A stretch of DNA of 64,000 nucleotides from CAZBEL01 sp964628055 (GTDB lineage: Bacteria; Fidelibacterota; Marinisomatia; Marinisomatales; TCS56). Numbering within the stretch: the first letter of the stretch is position 1; every line of letters begins with the position of its first letter. The stretch lies in NCBI GenBank assembly GCA_964628055.1, contig CAZVNL010000007.1:7485-71484 (forward strand), given 5' to 3'. Position numbers and translations under genes: made by a program. A model generated the notes under the pieces. That model was not told where the DNA came from, did no database searches, and saw only the letters and a list, made by a program, of their open reading frames with translations. Below are positions 33,671 through 43,714 of this stretch, one piece after another.

Positions 33671-35665
33671 ATGGTTACCTTAGGAAGTGGACTCACGTTC
33701 CTGGCATTTGCTCTGGCGCTTTACGGTGCCTGGACAGCGCTACAGGCGGGAGCCCAGTATAAATCACAAATGTTAGCCAGTGCACTCCGCAGTGCTATGG
33801 CCCTCTTCGTAGTAACAAGTTTTTTAGTCTCCTTGTTACTGTATGCCTTCATTACCCACGACTTCAGCATTAAATACGTCGTGTCTTACTCCGACAGTCA
33901 ATTACCGCTCTTTTACACCATCTCGGCACTTTGGGCTGGTCAATCAGGGTCGTTGCTATTCTGGGCTTGGTTGCTGGCGCTCTTCTTGGTTCTCGTCATC
34001 CGGCAAAACCGCGATCAAAACCGGCTCCTACTCCCGTATGTCATGGGGATCATCTTTATTGTTCTTAGTTTTTTCTTTGGGTTGATGGTTTTCGCTACGA
34101 ACCCCTTTGAACCTACCGGTGTTATGGTCCGCGATGGAAACGGTTTAAACCCCATGTTACAGAATCCGGGCATGGTCTTACATCCTCCGTTACTCTTTTT
34201 AGGTTATGTGGGCTTTACCATTCCCTTTGCCTTTGCCATCGCCGCTTTATTGACTAAGAAGATGGATTCGGACTGGATTCGTTCCACGCGGCGCTGGACC
34301 CTCACGGCCTGGTTATTCCTGACCCTGGGGATTGTTTTAGGCGCCAAGTGGGCCTATGTGGAATTAGGCTGGGGGGGCTACTGGGCCTGGGACCCAGTGG
34401 AAAACGCCTCGCTTATGCCCTGGCTCACTGCTACCGCCTTTCTCCATTCGGTTATGATTCAGGAACGGCGGGGTATGTTGAAAGTGTGGAATATGGTCCT
34501 CATTATCCTTACGTTTAACCTTACCATCTTGGGGACCTTCCTCACCCGTAGCGGAATTATGAGTTCAGTACACTCTTTTGGAGTCTCTAATTTAGGTCCC
34601 CTGTTCCTGAGCTTTTTAGCGCTCAGCTTAATTGTATCCCTCTGGTTGGTTTACAAGCGCAGAGCCTTGTTAAAGAGCATCAACCACTTGGATGCCTTTC
34701 TCTCTCGCGAATCCAGTTTCTTGTACAATAACTTAGTGTTGGTAGGCATTGCCTTTGCCGTCTTCTGGGGGACGATCTTTCCCGTCCTCACAGAGACGTT
34801 CCGTGGTGTCCGTGTCTCCGTAGGTCCCCCGTTCTATAACGAGGTCAATGTCCCCTTGGGGCTAGCTTTGCTGGCCCTTACGGGGATTTGCCCCTTGCTG
34901 GCTTGGCGGAAGGCCTCTTCTCGCAACCTGCGACGCAATTTTCTCTATCCCGTTATGGCCAGCTTGGCTACGGGGGGAATGCTACTTTTAATTGGGTTGG
35001 CGCAACCGGTTGTGGTTCTGTCTCTATCTCTATCCGTTTTTGTCTTCTTCAGCATCGGTCTTGAGTTCTATCGCGGAACCAAAGCCCGTATTCGGGTTAC
35101 GGGTCAGTTGTTTCCCCTGGCGCTATGGAACCTGGTGAGCCGGAATAAGCGCCGTTACGGTGGTTACATAGTCCACATTGGAGTAATTTTAATAATTGTC
35201 GGGATCACCGGATCCAATGCCTTCAAACAGGAAAGTGAGGCCTTCATGACCCCCGGGGACTCTTTGCAGATCGGCGACTATACGCTCATCTACCGGGGTT
35301 TGGTGGATCATTCCAATAACCGAGCTCAGATTGTGGCTGCCGAGATGCAGGTGGAATGGAAAGATCGCCATTTGAAGACGCTCTACCCCTCCAAGCAATT
35401 TTTCCCCAATCAGGACCCTATTTCCGAAGTGGATATCCGTCAGACCTTAAAAGAGGACCTCTACTTGATTCTCACTGGTTGGGATAAAACGGGACGGGCC
35501 AATATCAAGGCGCTAATCAATCCCCTGGTAGTGTGGATCTGGGTCGGGGGCATGGTCATGTTGATCGGTACGCTCATTGTGCTGGGTCCCCAGCGGGTGA
35601 AAAAATTGGGTAACTTGCCCGTCACGACGTTTGAAGAAAAAGCGGTGGAGATGAGCCATGTTTAA
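33671..35665 (+). CDS. ccmF: Cytochrome c maturation protein CcmF (heme lyase subunit)
   Basis: 664 residues and about 14-15 membrane helices. The WWD domain reads WGGYWAWDPVENASLMPW near 234-251. Nearby His residues (NPGMVLHPPLLFLGYVGF; ATAFLHSVMIQ) fit the heme ligands of the family. CcmF with CcmH joins heme to apocytochrome CxxCH motifs on the periplasmic side, needed for the ten cytochromes in this window. The length is typical. The stop overlaps the ccmH start by 8 bp. The other ccm genes are not in the window. Confidence 0.95.
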   Translation: MVTLGSGLTFLAFALALYGAWTALQAGAQYKSQMLASALRSAMALFVVTSFLVSLLLYAFITHDFSIKYVVSYSDSQLPLFYTISALWAGQSGSLLFWAWLLALFLVLVIRQNRDQNRLLLPYVMGIIFIVLSFFFGLMVFATNPFEPTGVMVRDGNGLNPMLQNPGMVLHPPLLFLGYVGFTIPFAFAIAALLTKKMDSDWIRSTRRWTLTAWLFLTLGIVLGAKWAYVELGWGGYWAWDPVENASLMPWLTATAFLHSVMIQERRGMLKVWNMVLIILTFNLTILGTFLTRSGIMSSVHSFGVSNLGPLFLSFLALSLIVSLWLVYKRRALLKSINHLDAFLSRESSFLYNNLVLVGIAFAVFWGTIFPVLTETFRGVRVSVGPPFYNEVNVPLGLALLALTGICPLLAWRKASSRNLRRNFLYPVMASLATGGMLLLIGLAQPVVVLSLSLSVFVFFSIGLEFYRGTKARIRVTGQLFPLALWNLVSRNKRRYGGYIVHIGVILIIVGITGSNAFKQESEAFMTPGDSLQIGDYTLIYRGLVDHSNNRAQIVAAEMQVEWKDRHLKTLYPSKQFFPNQDPISEVDIRQTLKEDLYLILTGWDKTGRANIKALINPLVVWIWVGGMVMLIGTLIVLGPQRVKKLGNLPVTTFEEKAVEMSHV

Positions 35666-36134
35666 TAATCCATGGATGATTGGAGTCGGTCTGTTATTCA
35701 TATTTACAGCCGTTTCCTTACCTGCTCAAGATAAGGCCCAATTACAGGCCGTCACCGGGAACCTGAGTTGTACGTGTGGCTGTGGCATGACGGTAAAAAC
35801 CTGTGAAGGGAGTATGTCCTGTTCGGCGGCGGGTGGTTTATCCCGGGAAGCACAACAATTACTGGCTGCTGGTTTGACCCCTCCGCAAGTGCTGGATAAA
35901 TTGGTGGAAAAGTATGGTGAAGTTGTCCTGGCCGAACCGCCTAAACGGGGGTTTTACTGGCTGGCTTGGATTCTGCCTTTCGCCCTAATTGGCCTCCTGG
36001 GATTTCTCATTACCCGCTATTTGAAACGCTGGAGCAAGCAACCGCAACCGTCGGGGTCAAACTCCGCCACAGCTCCTAAGGAAAGTCCTGAATTAACCCG
36101 GGAATTGGATGAATTGTTAGACCGGATAGAATAA
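35658..36134 (+). CDS. ccmH: CcmH-like apocytochrome thiol oxidoreductase
   Basis: 158 residues. A signal peptide, a CcmH-type helical domain (LSREAQQLLAAGLTPPQVLDKL, KYGEVVL) and a membrane helix near 98-118. The normal LRCxxC redox motif is replaced by a cysteine cluster: Cys38, 40, 42, 49 and 55 (LSCTCGCGMTVKTC). The domain PPKRGFYWLAWILP is typical of CcmH. It overlaps ccmF. The unusual motif may reflect a different thiol chemistry, or metal binding. Confidence 0.82.
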   Translation: MFNNPWMIGVGLLFIFTAVSLPAQDKAQLQAVTGNLSCTCGCGMTVKTCEGSMSCSAAGGLSREAQQLLAAGLTPPQVLDKLVEKYGEVVLAEPPKRGFYWLAWILPFALIGLLGFLITRYLKRWSKQPQPSGSNSATAPKESPELTRELDELLDRIE

Positions 36135-36203
36135 TTGAGAAAATTGTAGAGGAATTGGTCATTCTATGAAAATCACAACTTATTTGCGTAAGGAGCCCTG
36201 GAT

Positions 36204-36641
36204 ATGGAAACTTTACTATTAGTGCTATTATTCGGTGCCATCGCGTTCTATGTTGGCTACCCCTATTTTGCCAAGGAGGTTGATCATTTTCTACTGGAAG
36301 ACGGTGAGGCCGATGTTCCCCTTAAATTGACCGAAACTCGCGATGTGACTCTAGAGACGCTGAAGGATATTCAACTAGACCACGAAATGGGTAAACTCTC
36401 GGACCAGGACTACCAGTCACTGAATAGCCAGTATCGCTCCCAGGCCCTGCAGCTGTTGAAAGAAATCAAATCTTATCAGGTAGGGAAGGGGAAGGATATT
36501 CCTGAACGGGAGCATGTCACGGCTCGCAGCGGGGAAGACAGGGGCCCCAGTCAAGCCAAATATTGTAGCTATTGTGGCGTGGAGTTGCCTCCCCGGGGAA
36601 AGTACTGTCACCAATGCGGACACGAAATTTTTAGGGAGTAA
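36204..36641 (+). CDS. CcmI-like membrane protein with C-terminal zinc ribbon
   Basis: 145 residues. One N-terminal helix (about 3-22), a charged helical region whose DIQLDHEMGKLSDQDYQSL is the CcmI/SHOCT-like pattern (about 54-73), and a zinc ribbon with Cys121, 124, 135 and 138 (CSYCG, CHQCG). It is the third gene of the ccm set, 69 bp after ccmH. It may help assemble apocytochromes, as CcmI does, but it lacks the TPR half and the ribbon would be on the far side of the helix. Confidence 0.65.
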   Translation: METLLLVLLFGAIAFYVGYPYFAKEVDHFLLEDGEADVPLKLTETRDVTLETLKDIQLDHEMGKLSDQDYQSLNSQYRSQALQLLKEIKSYQVGKGKDIPEREHVTARSGEDRGPSQAKYCSYCGVELPPRGKYCHQCGHEIFRE

Positions 36642-36823
36642 AGGGTGAAAACGGTTTCGTACTTGAATATTGGTATTAAACCTAAAAAATTTAGTCTTGG
36701 TACGGGATTCTTCTACCTTTTGCACCTTGGGCCCTGGATAATAAAAATCTTGTAATAATTTTGTGGAAAGATGTAATAAAAAATGATTGGCTTCTCTTTC
36801 TTTAAGAAATTAAGATCTTCGCT

Positions 36824-37180
36824 ATGATTCAGAAACTCCTCGCCACTTTGATGCTCATGTTAACCGTGGGATTTACGGTATTGCCTTTCGTGCCCAAAGA
36901 ACGGTGCAACTCGTGCCAGTGTGTGCTATCGGGTGGTAATGCCAAACCGGTAGCCATGGATCCCTCTTGTGGCTTAGCGAGTACCACGTGTAGTCATCCG
37001 GTAGTCGTTCCATTATTTGCTGGGACACAACCCCATCCGGAACGGATACAACCTTATTTGAATTCATCCTGGCACCCCGGTGCCTTGTCCTTTCCAATCA
37101 CGGAAACATCATTGTTGGTTCAAATGGCCAATGCCCTCCCCTCGAGTTTACAGGGATTCCGTCCCCCTTTACGACTGTAA
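36824..37180 (+). CDS. Small exported Cys-rich protein (paralog 2), upstream of CusC
   Basis: 118 residues with a signal peptide (about 1-22), Cys28, 31, 33, 49 and 56 (C-X6-C at the end) and an ending RPPLRL. It shares its cysteine layout with the product of 33208-33558. It precedes the cusCBA genes by 125 bp and is separated from the ccm genes by about 180 bp. Function unknown; a periplasmic Cu(I)-binding role would fit its position (inference). Confidence 0.65.
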   Translation: MIQKLLATLMLMLTVGFTVLPFVPKERCNSCQCVLSGGNAKPVAMDPSCGLASTTCSHPVVVPLFAGTQPHPERIQPYLNSSWHPGALSFPITETSLLVQMANALPSSLQGFRPPLRL

Positions 37181-37304
37181 TATCTATTCCCCTCCCAGTT
37201 CTTCCCACCATCTGGTTAAAATGGGGGTGCGGGAGAACCCTGCCAGAGAAAGTGGCTCCAACTTTCTTCTTTAATCATCATTCATAAATAAACGGAGAAC
37301 AATC

Positions 37305-38657
37305 TTGAAACACATATGGTTGTCAATGCGAGCTAAACCTGGTCACGTTACTTTGGCCCTCGCTTTTTTAGCAACGTTAAGTATCGCTGGTGCACGGGGA
37401 AGCACTGCTTCCCGAGACGTGCCAGGAGCCATCCCAGGGGTTAACAAAGCCCCCCTTTCCGGGGAGGCAAGACCTACGCCAGTAGACCTGTTGTTGGCTC
37501 GCAATCGAAAATTATTAGCTGCTGAACAGAAGCGTCTGGCGGCCCTGGAAGCAATAAAGACCAAAGGCGTTCTGCCCGATCCAATGTTCTCCAATTCGTT
37601 TTTCCTGCAATCTATTGAGACCCGTAATGGGCCGATGGAGAATCAGATCATGTTGAGTCAAAAGTTTCCCTTGTGGGGGAAATTAAGTCGCCAAGGGAAA
37701 GTGGCCACGCTTATGGCCGAAAAGGCCACCTTTAACCTGGAAACACTCCAGGTGGTGGTCGTTTTTCAAATGAATAAAAATTATGCTAACTACTTGAAAC
37801 TGAAACACTCGTTAGAGATTTTAGAACAATACCAGGAAGAGCTGAATTCTTTCCGTAAAGTGGCCCTTACGCAATACTCCACCGGAACTGGTATGACCCA
37901 GCATCCCATTTTAAAGCTCCAGATCGAAACTTCGTTGGTGGAAAGTAAAATTAATACACTACAAACCAAGTTGGATGCGGTGGAGAATATGCTTCAGGCT
38001 TTATTTGATGGTGTCTTTTCCCCTGCTCTTTTTCCCCCGGATTGGGATATTGTCATTCCCACCGATTCTGCTGTGGCCTGGCTAAAACGGGCGGAAACGA
38101 CTCATCCCGGTTACCTGGAGGCGCGTACGAATCTACTTCTTGCTCAGGTTCAACAGGAATTGGCGACACGTAAAAATTATCCTGATTTGATTACCGGAGT
38201 GACTTACACCAGTATTGGTGACACTCCCGAGATGAATGAAAATGATCCAGGCCGCGACGCTTTTGGGATCAAACTGGGTCTCAATTTGCCCTTATGGTTT
38301 GGGCGGAATAAAGCTCGCGTAGAATCGGCCACCTTGAATGTCAAAGCCCAGGAAGAACTGGTGGCCGACGTTTGGAACGCGATTGAACAGGAAGTTCAAT
38401 CAGTAGTCATCCAACGTGAGGAAATTGAAGAAACTTATCAGCTCTATCAGGGGGGCTTATTACAGGAGGCTGATCAAATGGTCTCCTCGGCTTTTTCAGC
38501 TTATGAAACAGGAAAGATTAGTTTCCTGGACCTTTTGGATAGTGAACGCATGGCGGTACGCATCCGCTTGGAATTTGAGGCGGTCATTGCTGAGCGACGG
38601 ATCGCCGCCGCTCAATTACTCAAGGCTGTTGGCTTAATTGATTTGAATGAGGAGTAA
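37305..38657 (+). CDS. cusC: TolC-type outer-membrane efflux protein (CusC-like)
   Basis: 450 residues. The TTG at 37305 has CGGAGAAC upstream and is preferred; ATG 37326 is an alternative that keeps the signal peptide. Two outer-membrane-factor repeats with long helical hairpins are recognisable (ALEAIKTKGVLPDPMFSNS; GVTYTSIGDTPEMN; KLGLNLPLWFG). Such proteins form the outer-membrane exit duct of RND pumps. It is followed 5 bp later by the CusB-like gene. Confidence 0.88.
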   Translation: MKHIWLSMRAKPGHVTLALAFLATLSIAGARGSTASRDVPGAIPGVNKAPLSGEARPTPVDLLLARNRKLLAAEQKRLAALEAIKTKGVLPDPMFSNSFFLQSIETRNGPMENQIMLSQKFPLWGKLSRQGKVATLMAEKATFNLETLQVVVVFQMNKNYANYLKLKHSLEILEQYQEELNSFRKVALTQYSTGTGMTQHPILKLQIETSLVESKINTLQTKLDAVENMLQALFDGVFSPALFPPDWDIVIPTDSAVAWLKRAETTHPGYLEARTNLLLAQVQQELATRKNYPDLITGVTYTSIGDTPEMNENDPGRDAFGIKLGLNLPLWFGRNKARVESATLNVKAQEELVADVWNAIEQEVQSVVIQREEIEETYQLYQGGLLQEADQMVSSAFSAYETGKISFLDLLDSERMAVRIRLEFEAVIAERRIAAAQLLKAVGLIDLNEE

Positions 38658-38662
38658 CACCC

Positions 38663-40462
38663 ATGGCATGGAATACAGTTATTAAAACATCGACGATCGC
38701 TGGCTTGTTGGCCCTCTCTATTGGATTGGTGGGTTGTTCTAAAGATGCACCAAAAACAACAGTTGACTCTCCAGAAACAATCTCCACAACGAAGATAGCT
38801 GATAATTCGGAAAAACGGAAGATACTCTACTGGCAGGCTCCCATGGATCCCACTTACATCTCCCCCAAACCGGGTAAATCCCCCATGGGAATGGACCTCA
38901 TCCCCGTATACGAGGGTGAGGAGGCGTTCGGTTCCACCGTGAAAATCAATCCCGTGATTGAACAGAACATGGGGGTTCGTACGGCCATCGTAAAGCGGCG
39001 TGACTTGACCCGCGTCATCCGCACTATCGGTCATCTGGACTATGATGAAGCCCGCGTCGGTTACGTACAGACTAAGTTTTCCGGCTGGATCGAAAAAACG
39101 TATGTAAATACCACTGGCGAGGCAGTTAAAAAAGGAGATATCCTGTTGGAGATCTACAGCCCCCAGTTGGTGACTGCACAAGAGGAATACCTGGATGCCC
39201 TGGACAATTTCCAGCAAGCTACCAGCCCTGCTTCCCGGGCAAACTTGAAGTCTATCCTGGCCTCGACTCGGCGGCGGTTGGAATATTTCGATATTAGTGA
39301 AGGCCAGATTAAGGAACTAGAACGGACGCGACAGGTGCGTAAAACATTGCATATTGTCTCTCCGTTCGACGGGATCGTCACCGAAAAGCATGCTCTGGAT
39401 GGCATGGAAGTGAGGCCGGGAATGCGCCTGTATATCATCGCTGACCTCTCTGAAATTTGGGTCTATGCCGATATCTATGAGTTTGAAGTACCCTGGGTGA
39501 AGGAAGGACAGAAAGCGATTATGACGCTGTCCTATCAGCCAGGCAAAGTCTACCATGGCAAGGTGCAGTACATCTATCCCTACCTGGAAGAAAAAACCCG
39601 CACCATTAAGGTACGTCTCACCTTTCCCAACCCGAACCTGGATCTGAAACCGGGCATGTACGCTAATGTGGATATCCACACGTCTCCGATGACCGATGCC
39701 GTGGTGGTACCGACCGAAGCGGTTCTGTTCTCTGGAGAACGGAATTTGGTTTTCGTGGCCCTTGGAAGGGGACGTTTTGCTCCTCGCAATGTGATGGTGG
39801 GGTTGGAAAGTGGGGACGGTTATTACGAAATCCGCAAGGGCCTGAAAGCAGGTGAAAAGGTCGTGACTTCGGCCCAGTTCTTGTTGGATTCGGAAAGTAA
39901 ACTCCAGGAAAGTATTGCCAAGATGCTGGCCTCCCGGAAAAATACACCTGCCACACTGGACGAAGAATCGGCCACGGACATGAAAAACGACCAGTCCGAA
40001 GAGAAGATGACTAGGCAACAACCTAAGATGGATATGGACATGAAGGGTATGGATATGAACATGGATGGTAGAGAAATAAATATTGATAATAAAAAGATGA
40101 ATATGGATATGGAGCAACCGCCTGCTGCCATGCCCATGGAAGATCATAAGAATATAAAGGAGATGCCAGGGATGAAAGCTCCCCAGGAAATCAAGACAAC
40201 AGCCGGGAATTTACCTTTCGGCGAGGTTCTCAATGATACGCTTACTTATTTTACCTGCCCTATGGAAGACCATGCTTTTGTGCGGGTTAAAGATCCCGGT
40301 TCATGCCCGGAGAGTGGGATGACGCTGGTGTCAAAACGTGAGCCCCTCCAGGCCGATCAAACCTTTTACACCTGTCCCACGCCAAACCACGATTATGTGG
40401 TTTTGGACGAGCCGGGTGCGTGTCCCCTCTGTGGTATGGATTTAATTCCTCTGGTGAACTAA
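38663..40462 (+). CDS. cusB: CusB-like periplasmic adaptor with three heavy-metal-binding domains
   Basis: 599 residues. Lipoprotein signal ending GLVGC. An N-terminal heavy-metal-binding domain variant (YWQAPMDPTYISPKPGKSP then MGMDLIPV, about 55-82), then hairpin, lipoyl and beta-barrel domains of the membrane fusion family (GWIEKTYVNTTGEAVKKGD; KTLHIVSPFDGIV). Residues about 450-510 are a Met/Asp-rich tail (MDMDMKGMDMNMD). Two further metal-binding domains end the protein (YFTCPMEDH with CPESGM; FYTCPTPNH with CPLCGM). It links CusA to CusC and passes Cu(I)/Ag(I) to the pump. The long Met-rich tail is more elaborate than in E. coli CusB. Confidence 0.92.
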   Translation: MAWNTVIKTSTIAGLLALSIGLVGCSKDAPKTTVDSPETISTTKIADNSEKRKILYWQAPMDPTYISPKPGKSPMGMDLIPVYEGEEAFGSTVKINPVIEQNMGVRTAIVKRRDLTRVIRTIGHLDYDEARVGYVQTKFSGWIEKTYVNTTGEAVKKGDILLEIYSPQLVTAQEEYLDALDNFQQATSPASRANLKSILASTRRRLEYFDISEGQIKELERTRQVRKTLHIVSPFDGIVTEKHALDGMEVRPGMRLYIIADLSEIWVYADIYEFEVPWVKEGQKAIMTLSYQPGKVYHGKVQYIYPYLEEKTRTIKVRLTFPNPNLDLKPGMYANVDIHTSPMTDAVVVPTEAVLFSGERNLVFVALGRGRFAPRNVMVGLESGDGYYEIRKGLKAGEKVVTSAQFLLDSESKLQESIAKMLASRKNTPATLDEESATDMKNDQSEEKMTRQQPKMDMDMKGMDMNMDGREINIDNKKMNMDMEQPPAAMPMEDHKNIKEMPGMKAPQEIKTTAGNLPFGEVLNDTLTYFTCPMEDHAFVRVKDPGSCPESGMTLVSKREPLQADQTFYTCPTPNHDYVVLDEPGACPLCGMDLIPLVN

Positions 40463-40504
40463 TAAATAGCGTGTTGTTAGGCGTACACTTGCGGGAGAAC
40501 AACG

Positions 40505-43500
40505 ATGATTGAAAAAATTATAGAATGGTCCATCAACAACCGGTTTATGGTTATTTTGGCAACGGTTTTAATTATTATCGGTGGGCTGGTGGCCATGTTG
40601 AAGACTCCCCTGGATGCCATTCCTGATTTGAGTGATGTTCAGGTAATTATCCTCACCGAATATCCCGGTCAGGCCCCCCAGGTGGTTGAAGATCAAATTA
40701 CCTATCCATTGACTACGGCCATGTTGTCCGTACCCTATGCTAAGGTAGTGCGGGGATACTCGTTCTTTGGCCTGTCGTTTGTGTACATCATTTTCGAGGA
40801 TGGTACCGATATGTACTGGGCCCGCAGCCGGGTGTTAGAGTATTTGAATTTCGTTTCCGGACGGTTGCCTCAGGGGGTCACACCCCAATTAGGCCCCGAT
40901 GCTACGGGAGTGGGTTGGGTGTATGAATATACAGTGGAGAGTAACGACCACGATCTGCAGCAACTTCGTTCGATCCAGGATTTTTATCTACGTTACGCCC
41001 TCATGAGTGTACCCGGTGTCTCGGAAGTGGCCAGTATCGGGGGCTATGTTAAACAGTATCAGGTGGAAGTGGATCCCAATAAACTAGTGGCCTACAACAT
41101 CCCCTTAAATAAAGTGAAAATGGCCATTAAACGTAGTAACAACGATGTGGGGGGACGTCTCATTGAAATGGCCGAAACGGAATTCATGGTTCGGGGGCTG
41201 GGCTATATCCAGTCTTTGGATGATTTAAAGAATATACCTTTGGGAGTCGATAAGAAGGGGACCCCGATTCTATTGCGTAACGTGGCCAATATCCACTTAG
41301 GACCGGAACTTCGCCGGGGGTTGGCCGAACGGGACGGTATCGGCGAAGTCGTTGGCGGCGTCATCGTTATGCGTTATGGAGAAAATGCCCTGGAAGTGAT
41401 CCACCGTGTACGCGAAAAGATTGAAGAGCTGAAACAGGGCTTGCCGGAAGGGGTGACCATCAAGCCAGCGTATGACCGTTCCCTCCTCATCGAACGGGCG
41501 ATTGATAATTTGAAAGAAAAGTTGATCGAGGAAAGTATCGTCGTTTCCCTGGTGTGTATCGTGTTTTTATTGCACTTCCGAAGCGCCTTAGTGGCCATTT
41601 TCACCCTCCCTGTGGGTATCTTGATTGCCTTCTTGGTCATGCGCTACCAGGGGATCAACGCCAATATCATGTCCTTGGGAGGGATTGCCATTGCTATTGG
41701 GGCTATGCTACCTGGAGCAATTGTAATGATTGAAAATGCCCATAAACACGTTGAAAAATTTAAAGGGAAGCGGCCACACTGGCGGTTAATTATGGACGCC
41801 TCTAAAGAAGTTGGATCAGCCCTTTTCTATTCCCTACTCATCATTACCGTTTCCTTCATGCCGGTGTTTACCCTCCAAGCTCAGGAAGGACGCCTGTTCC
41901 GCCCTTTAGCTTTCACCAAGACCTACGCCATGGCCGCCTCGGCGCTCTTAGCAATTACCATCGTCCCCGTGCTCATGGGGTATTTCATTAGGGGTAAAAT
42001 TCCTCCGGAAAATCGGAACCCCCTTAATAGGTTTTTAATAAAGACTTACCGCCCTATAATTGCTTTCGTACTGCGTTTTAAAAAACTAACCTTGCTGGCA
42101 GCGTTGTTAATATTAGGAGTGACTATTTTCCCACTTCAGCGGATTGGTTCTGAATTCATGCCCCCCCTGAATGAAGGGGATATCCTCTATATGCCCACTA
42201 CAGACCCGGGGATTTCCATTACCAAGGCTCGGGAATTACTTCAGCAAACAGATCGTATTATTTACACCTTCCCGGAGGTCAAACGTGTCTTCGGAAAAAT
42301 TGGTCGGGCGGAAACGGCTACCGATCCGGCCCCCTTGAGTATGATAGAAACCACGGTAACGCTTAAGCCTGTTGACGAGTGGCCTCAAAGGAAACGGGAG
42401 GAACGGTGGCATTCGAACTTGAAAGTCCCCGACATCTTACGAGCCTTTTTCCAGAAGTTTTGGCCTGAAAACCGGCCCGTGACTATGGAGGAGCTGGTGA
42501 ACGAACTGGATGCAGCGATCCAGTTTCCCGGCTTGACTAACGCCTGGACCATGCCCATTAAAACCCGCATTGATATGCTTAGTACCGGGATTAAGACACC
42601 GGTGGGAATTAAAATCATGGGGGAAAACTTGGATACGCTGAATACCCTGGGCGCCCGCGTCCAGGCCATTGTCCAGAAACTTCCTGGTACCCTCAGCGCC
42701 TTTGCCGACAAAGTGACCGGGGGCAACTTCCTGGACTTTGAAATCAACCGCGAAGAAGCCGCCCGCTATGGCCTCACCGTGGGAGCCATCCAGGATGTTA
42801 TCAAATCGGCTGTCGGAGGAATGAATGTCACTTACACTGTGGAAGGTCTGGAGCGGTATCCCGTGAATGTCCGCTACAGTCGTGAGCTGCGGGATAGCAT
42901 TGAGAAATTGAAACGGGTCATCGTTTCCACCCCCACAGGAGCCCAGATTCCCATCAGCCAGGTAGCCAATATTCGAATTCGCAAAGGAGCACCCGTCATT
43001 AAGAGTGAAAATGCCCGAATGACCGGTTGGATCTATGTGGACATTACCGGTATCGACGTCGGAACCTATGTTGAACGGGCCAAAGAAGCCCTGCAAAAAG
43101 AGTTACAGGTGCCGGAAGGGTACACCATCGTCTGGAGTGGTCAATATGAATATATGGAACGGGCTAACAAGCGTTTGAAGGTGGTGGTTCCCATTACGTT
43201 ACTAATCATTTTCTTACTTCTGTTTTTCAACTTCAAGAATGTGACCGAAAGCCTCATCGTTATGCTTTCCCTACCCTTTGCCTTGGTAGGTGGGTTGTGG
43301 TTCATGTACTTATTAGAGTATAACATGAGCGTGGCTGTAGGCGTGGGCTTCATTGCCCTGGCCGGGGTTTCGGTGGAGATTGGTGTGGTTATGTTAATTT
43401 ATTTGGATAATGTATATACTCAACAGCACGATCAAGGCCTGTTGAAAAACAGTGATGACTTAAAAGAGGTGATTTTTGCTGGAGCTGCAGAGCGTATCCG

Positions 43501-43714
43501 CCCCATTACCATGACCGTGGCAGCCATTATTGGTGGTTTACTTCCCATTCTTATCGGTCAAGGGACAGGAGCCCAGGTGATGAAACGTATTGCCGCTCCT
43601 ATGGTGGGAGGGATGGTTACCTCCACGATTTTAACCCTCCTGGTAATTCCCGCGATTTATTATTTGTGGCGGTCCTGGGGCTTAAAGAAAAAAGTTAAGG
43701 AGCAATCAATATGA
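40505..43714 (+). CDS. cusA: CusA-like heavy-metal RND efflux pump
   Basis: 1069 residues, 12 membrane helices, two large periplasmic domains. The three-Met metal site of E. coli CusA is conserved (M563 in LYMPT, M613 in LSMIETT, M691 in RIDMLSTG). In the proton relay, Glu958 (GVSVEIGVVM) matches E939, but the positions of D405 and K984 hold Pro403 (GAMLPGAIVMIEN) and Ile1001 (RIRPITMTV). It overlaps the PII-like gene by 4 bp. Substrate Cu(I)/Ag(I) is inferred from the Met site and the neighbours. Confidence 0.94.
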   Translation: MIEKIIEWSINNRFMVILATVLIIIGGLVAMLKTPLDAIPDLSDVQVIILTEYPGQAPQVVEDQITYPLTTAMLSVPYAKVVRGYSFFGLSFVYIIFEDGTDMYWARSRVLEYLNFVSGRLPQGVTPQLGPDATGVGWVYEYTVESNDHDLQQLRSIQDFYLRYALMSVPGVSEVASIGGYVKQYQVEVDPNKLVAYNIPLNKVKMAIKRSNNDVGGRLIEMAETEFMVRGLGYIQSLDDLKNIPLGVDKKGTPILLRNVANIHLGPELRRGLAERDGIGEVVGGVIVMRYGENALEVIHRVREKIEELKQGLPEGVTIKPAYDRSLLIERAIDNLKEKLIEESIVVSLVCIVFLLHFRSALVAIFTLPVGILIAFLVMRYQGINANIMSLGGIAIAIGAMLPGAIVMIENAHKHVEKFKGKRPHWRLIMDASKEVGSALFYSLLIITVSFMPVFTLQAQEGRLFRPLAFTKTYAMAASALLAITIVPVLMGYFIRGKIPPENRNPLNRFLIKTYRPIIAFVLRFKKLTLLAALLILGVTIFPLQRIGSEFMPPLNEGDILYMPTTDPGISITKARELLQQTDRIIYTFPEVKRVFGKIGRAETATDPAPLSMIETTVTLKPVDEWPQRKREERWHSNLKVPDILRAFFQKFWPENRPVTMEELVNELDAAIQFPGLTNAWTMPIKTRIDMLSTGIKTPVGIKIMGENLDTLNTLGARVQAIVQKLPGTLSAFADKVTGGNFLDFEINREEAARYGLTVGAIQDVIKSAVGGMNVTYTVEGLERYPVNVRYSRELRDSIEKLKRVIVSTPTGAQIPISQVANIRIRKGAPVIKSENARMTGWIYVDITGIDVGTYVERAKEALQKELQVPEGYTIVWSGQYEYMERANKRLKVVVPITLLIIFLLLFFNFKNVTESLIVMLSLPFALVGGLWFMYLLEYNMSVAVGVGFIALAGVSVEIGVVMLIYLDNVYTQQHDQGLLKNSDDLKEVIFAGAAERIRPITMTVAAIIGGLLPILIGQGTGAQVMKRIAAPMVGGMVTSTILTLLVIPAIYYLWRSWGLKKKVKEQSI

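Noticed and set aside
39317..40147. 276-codon minus-strand frame inside cusB
   Set aside because: His-rich only because it is the complement of the Met-rich coding region (ATG read as CAT).
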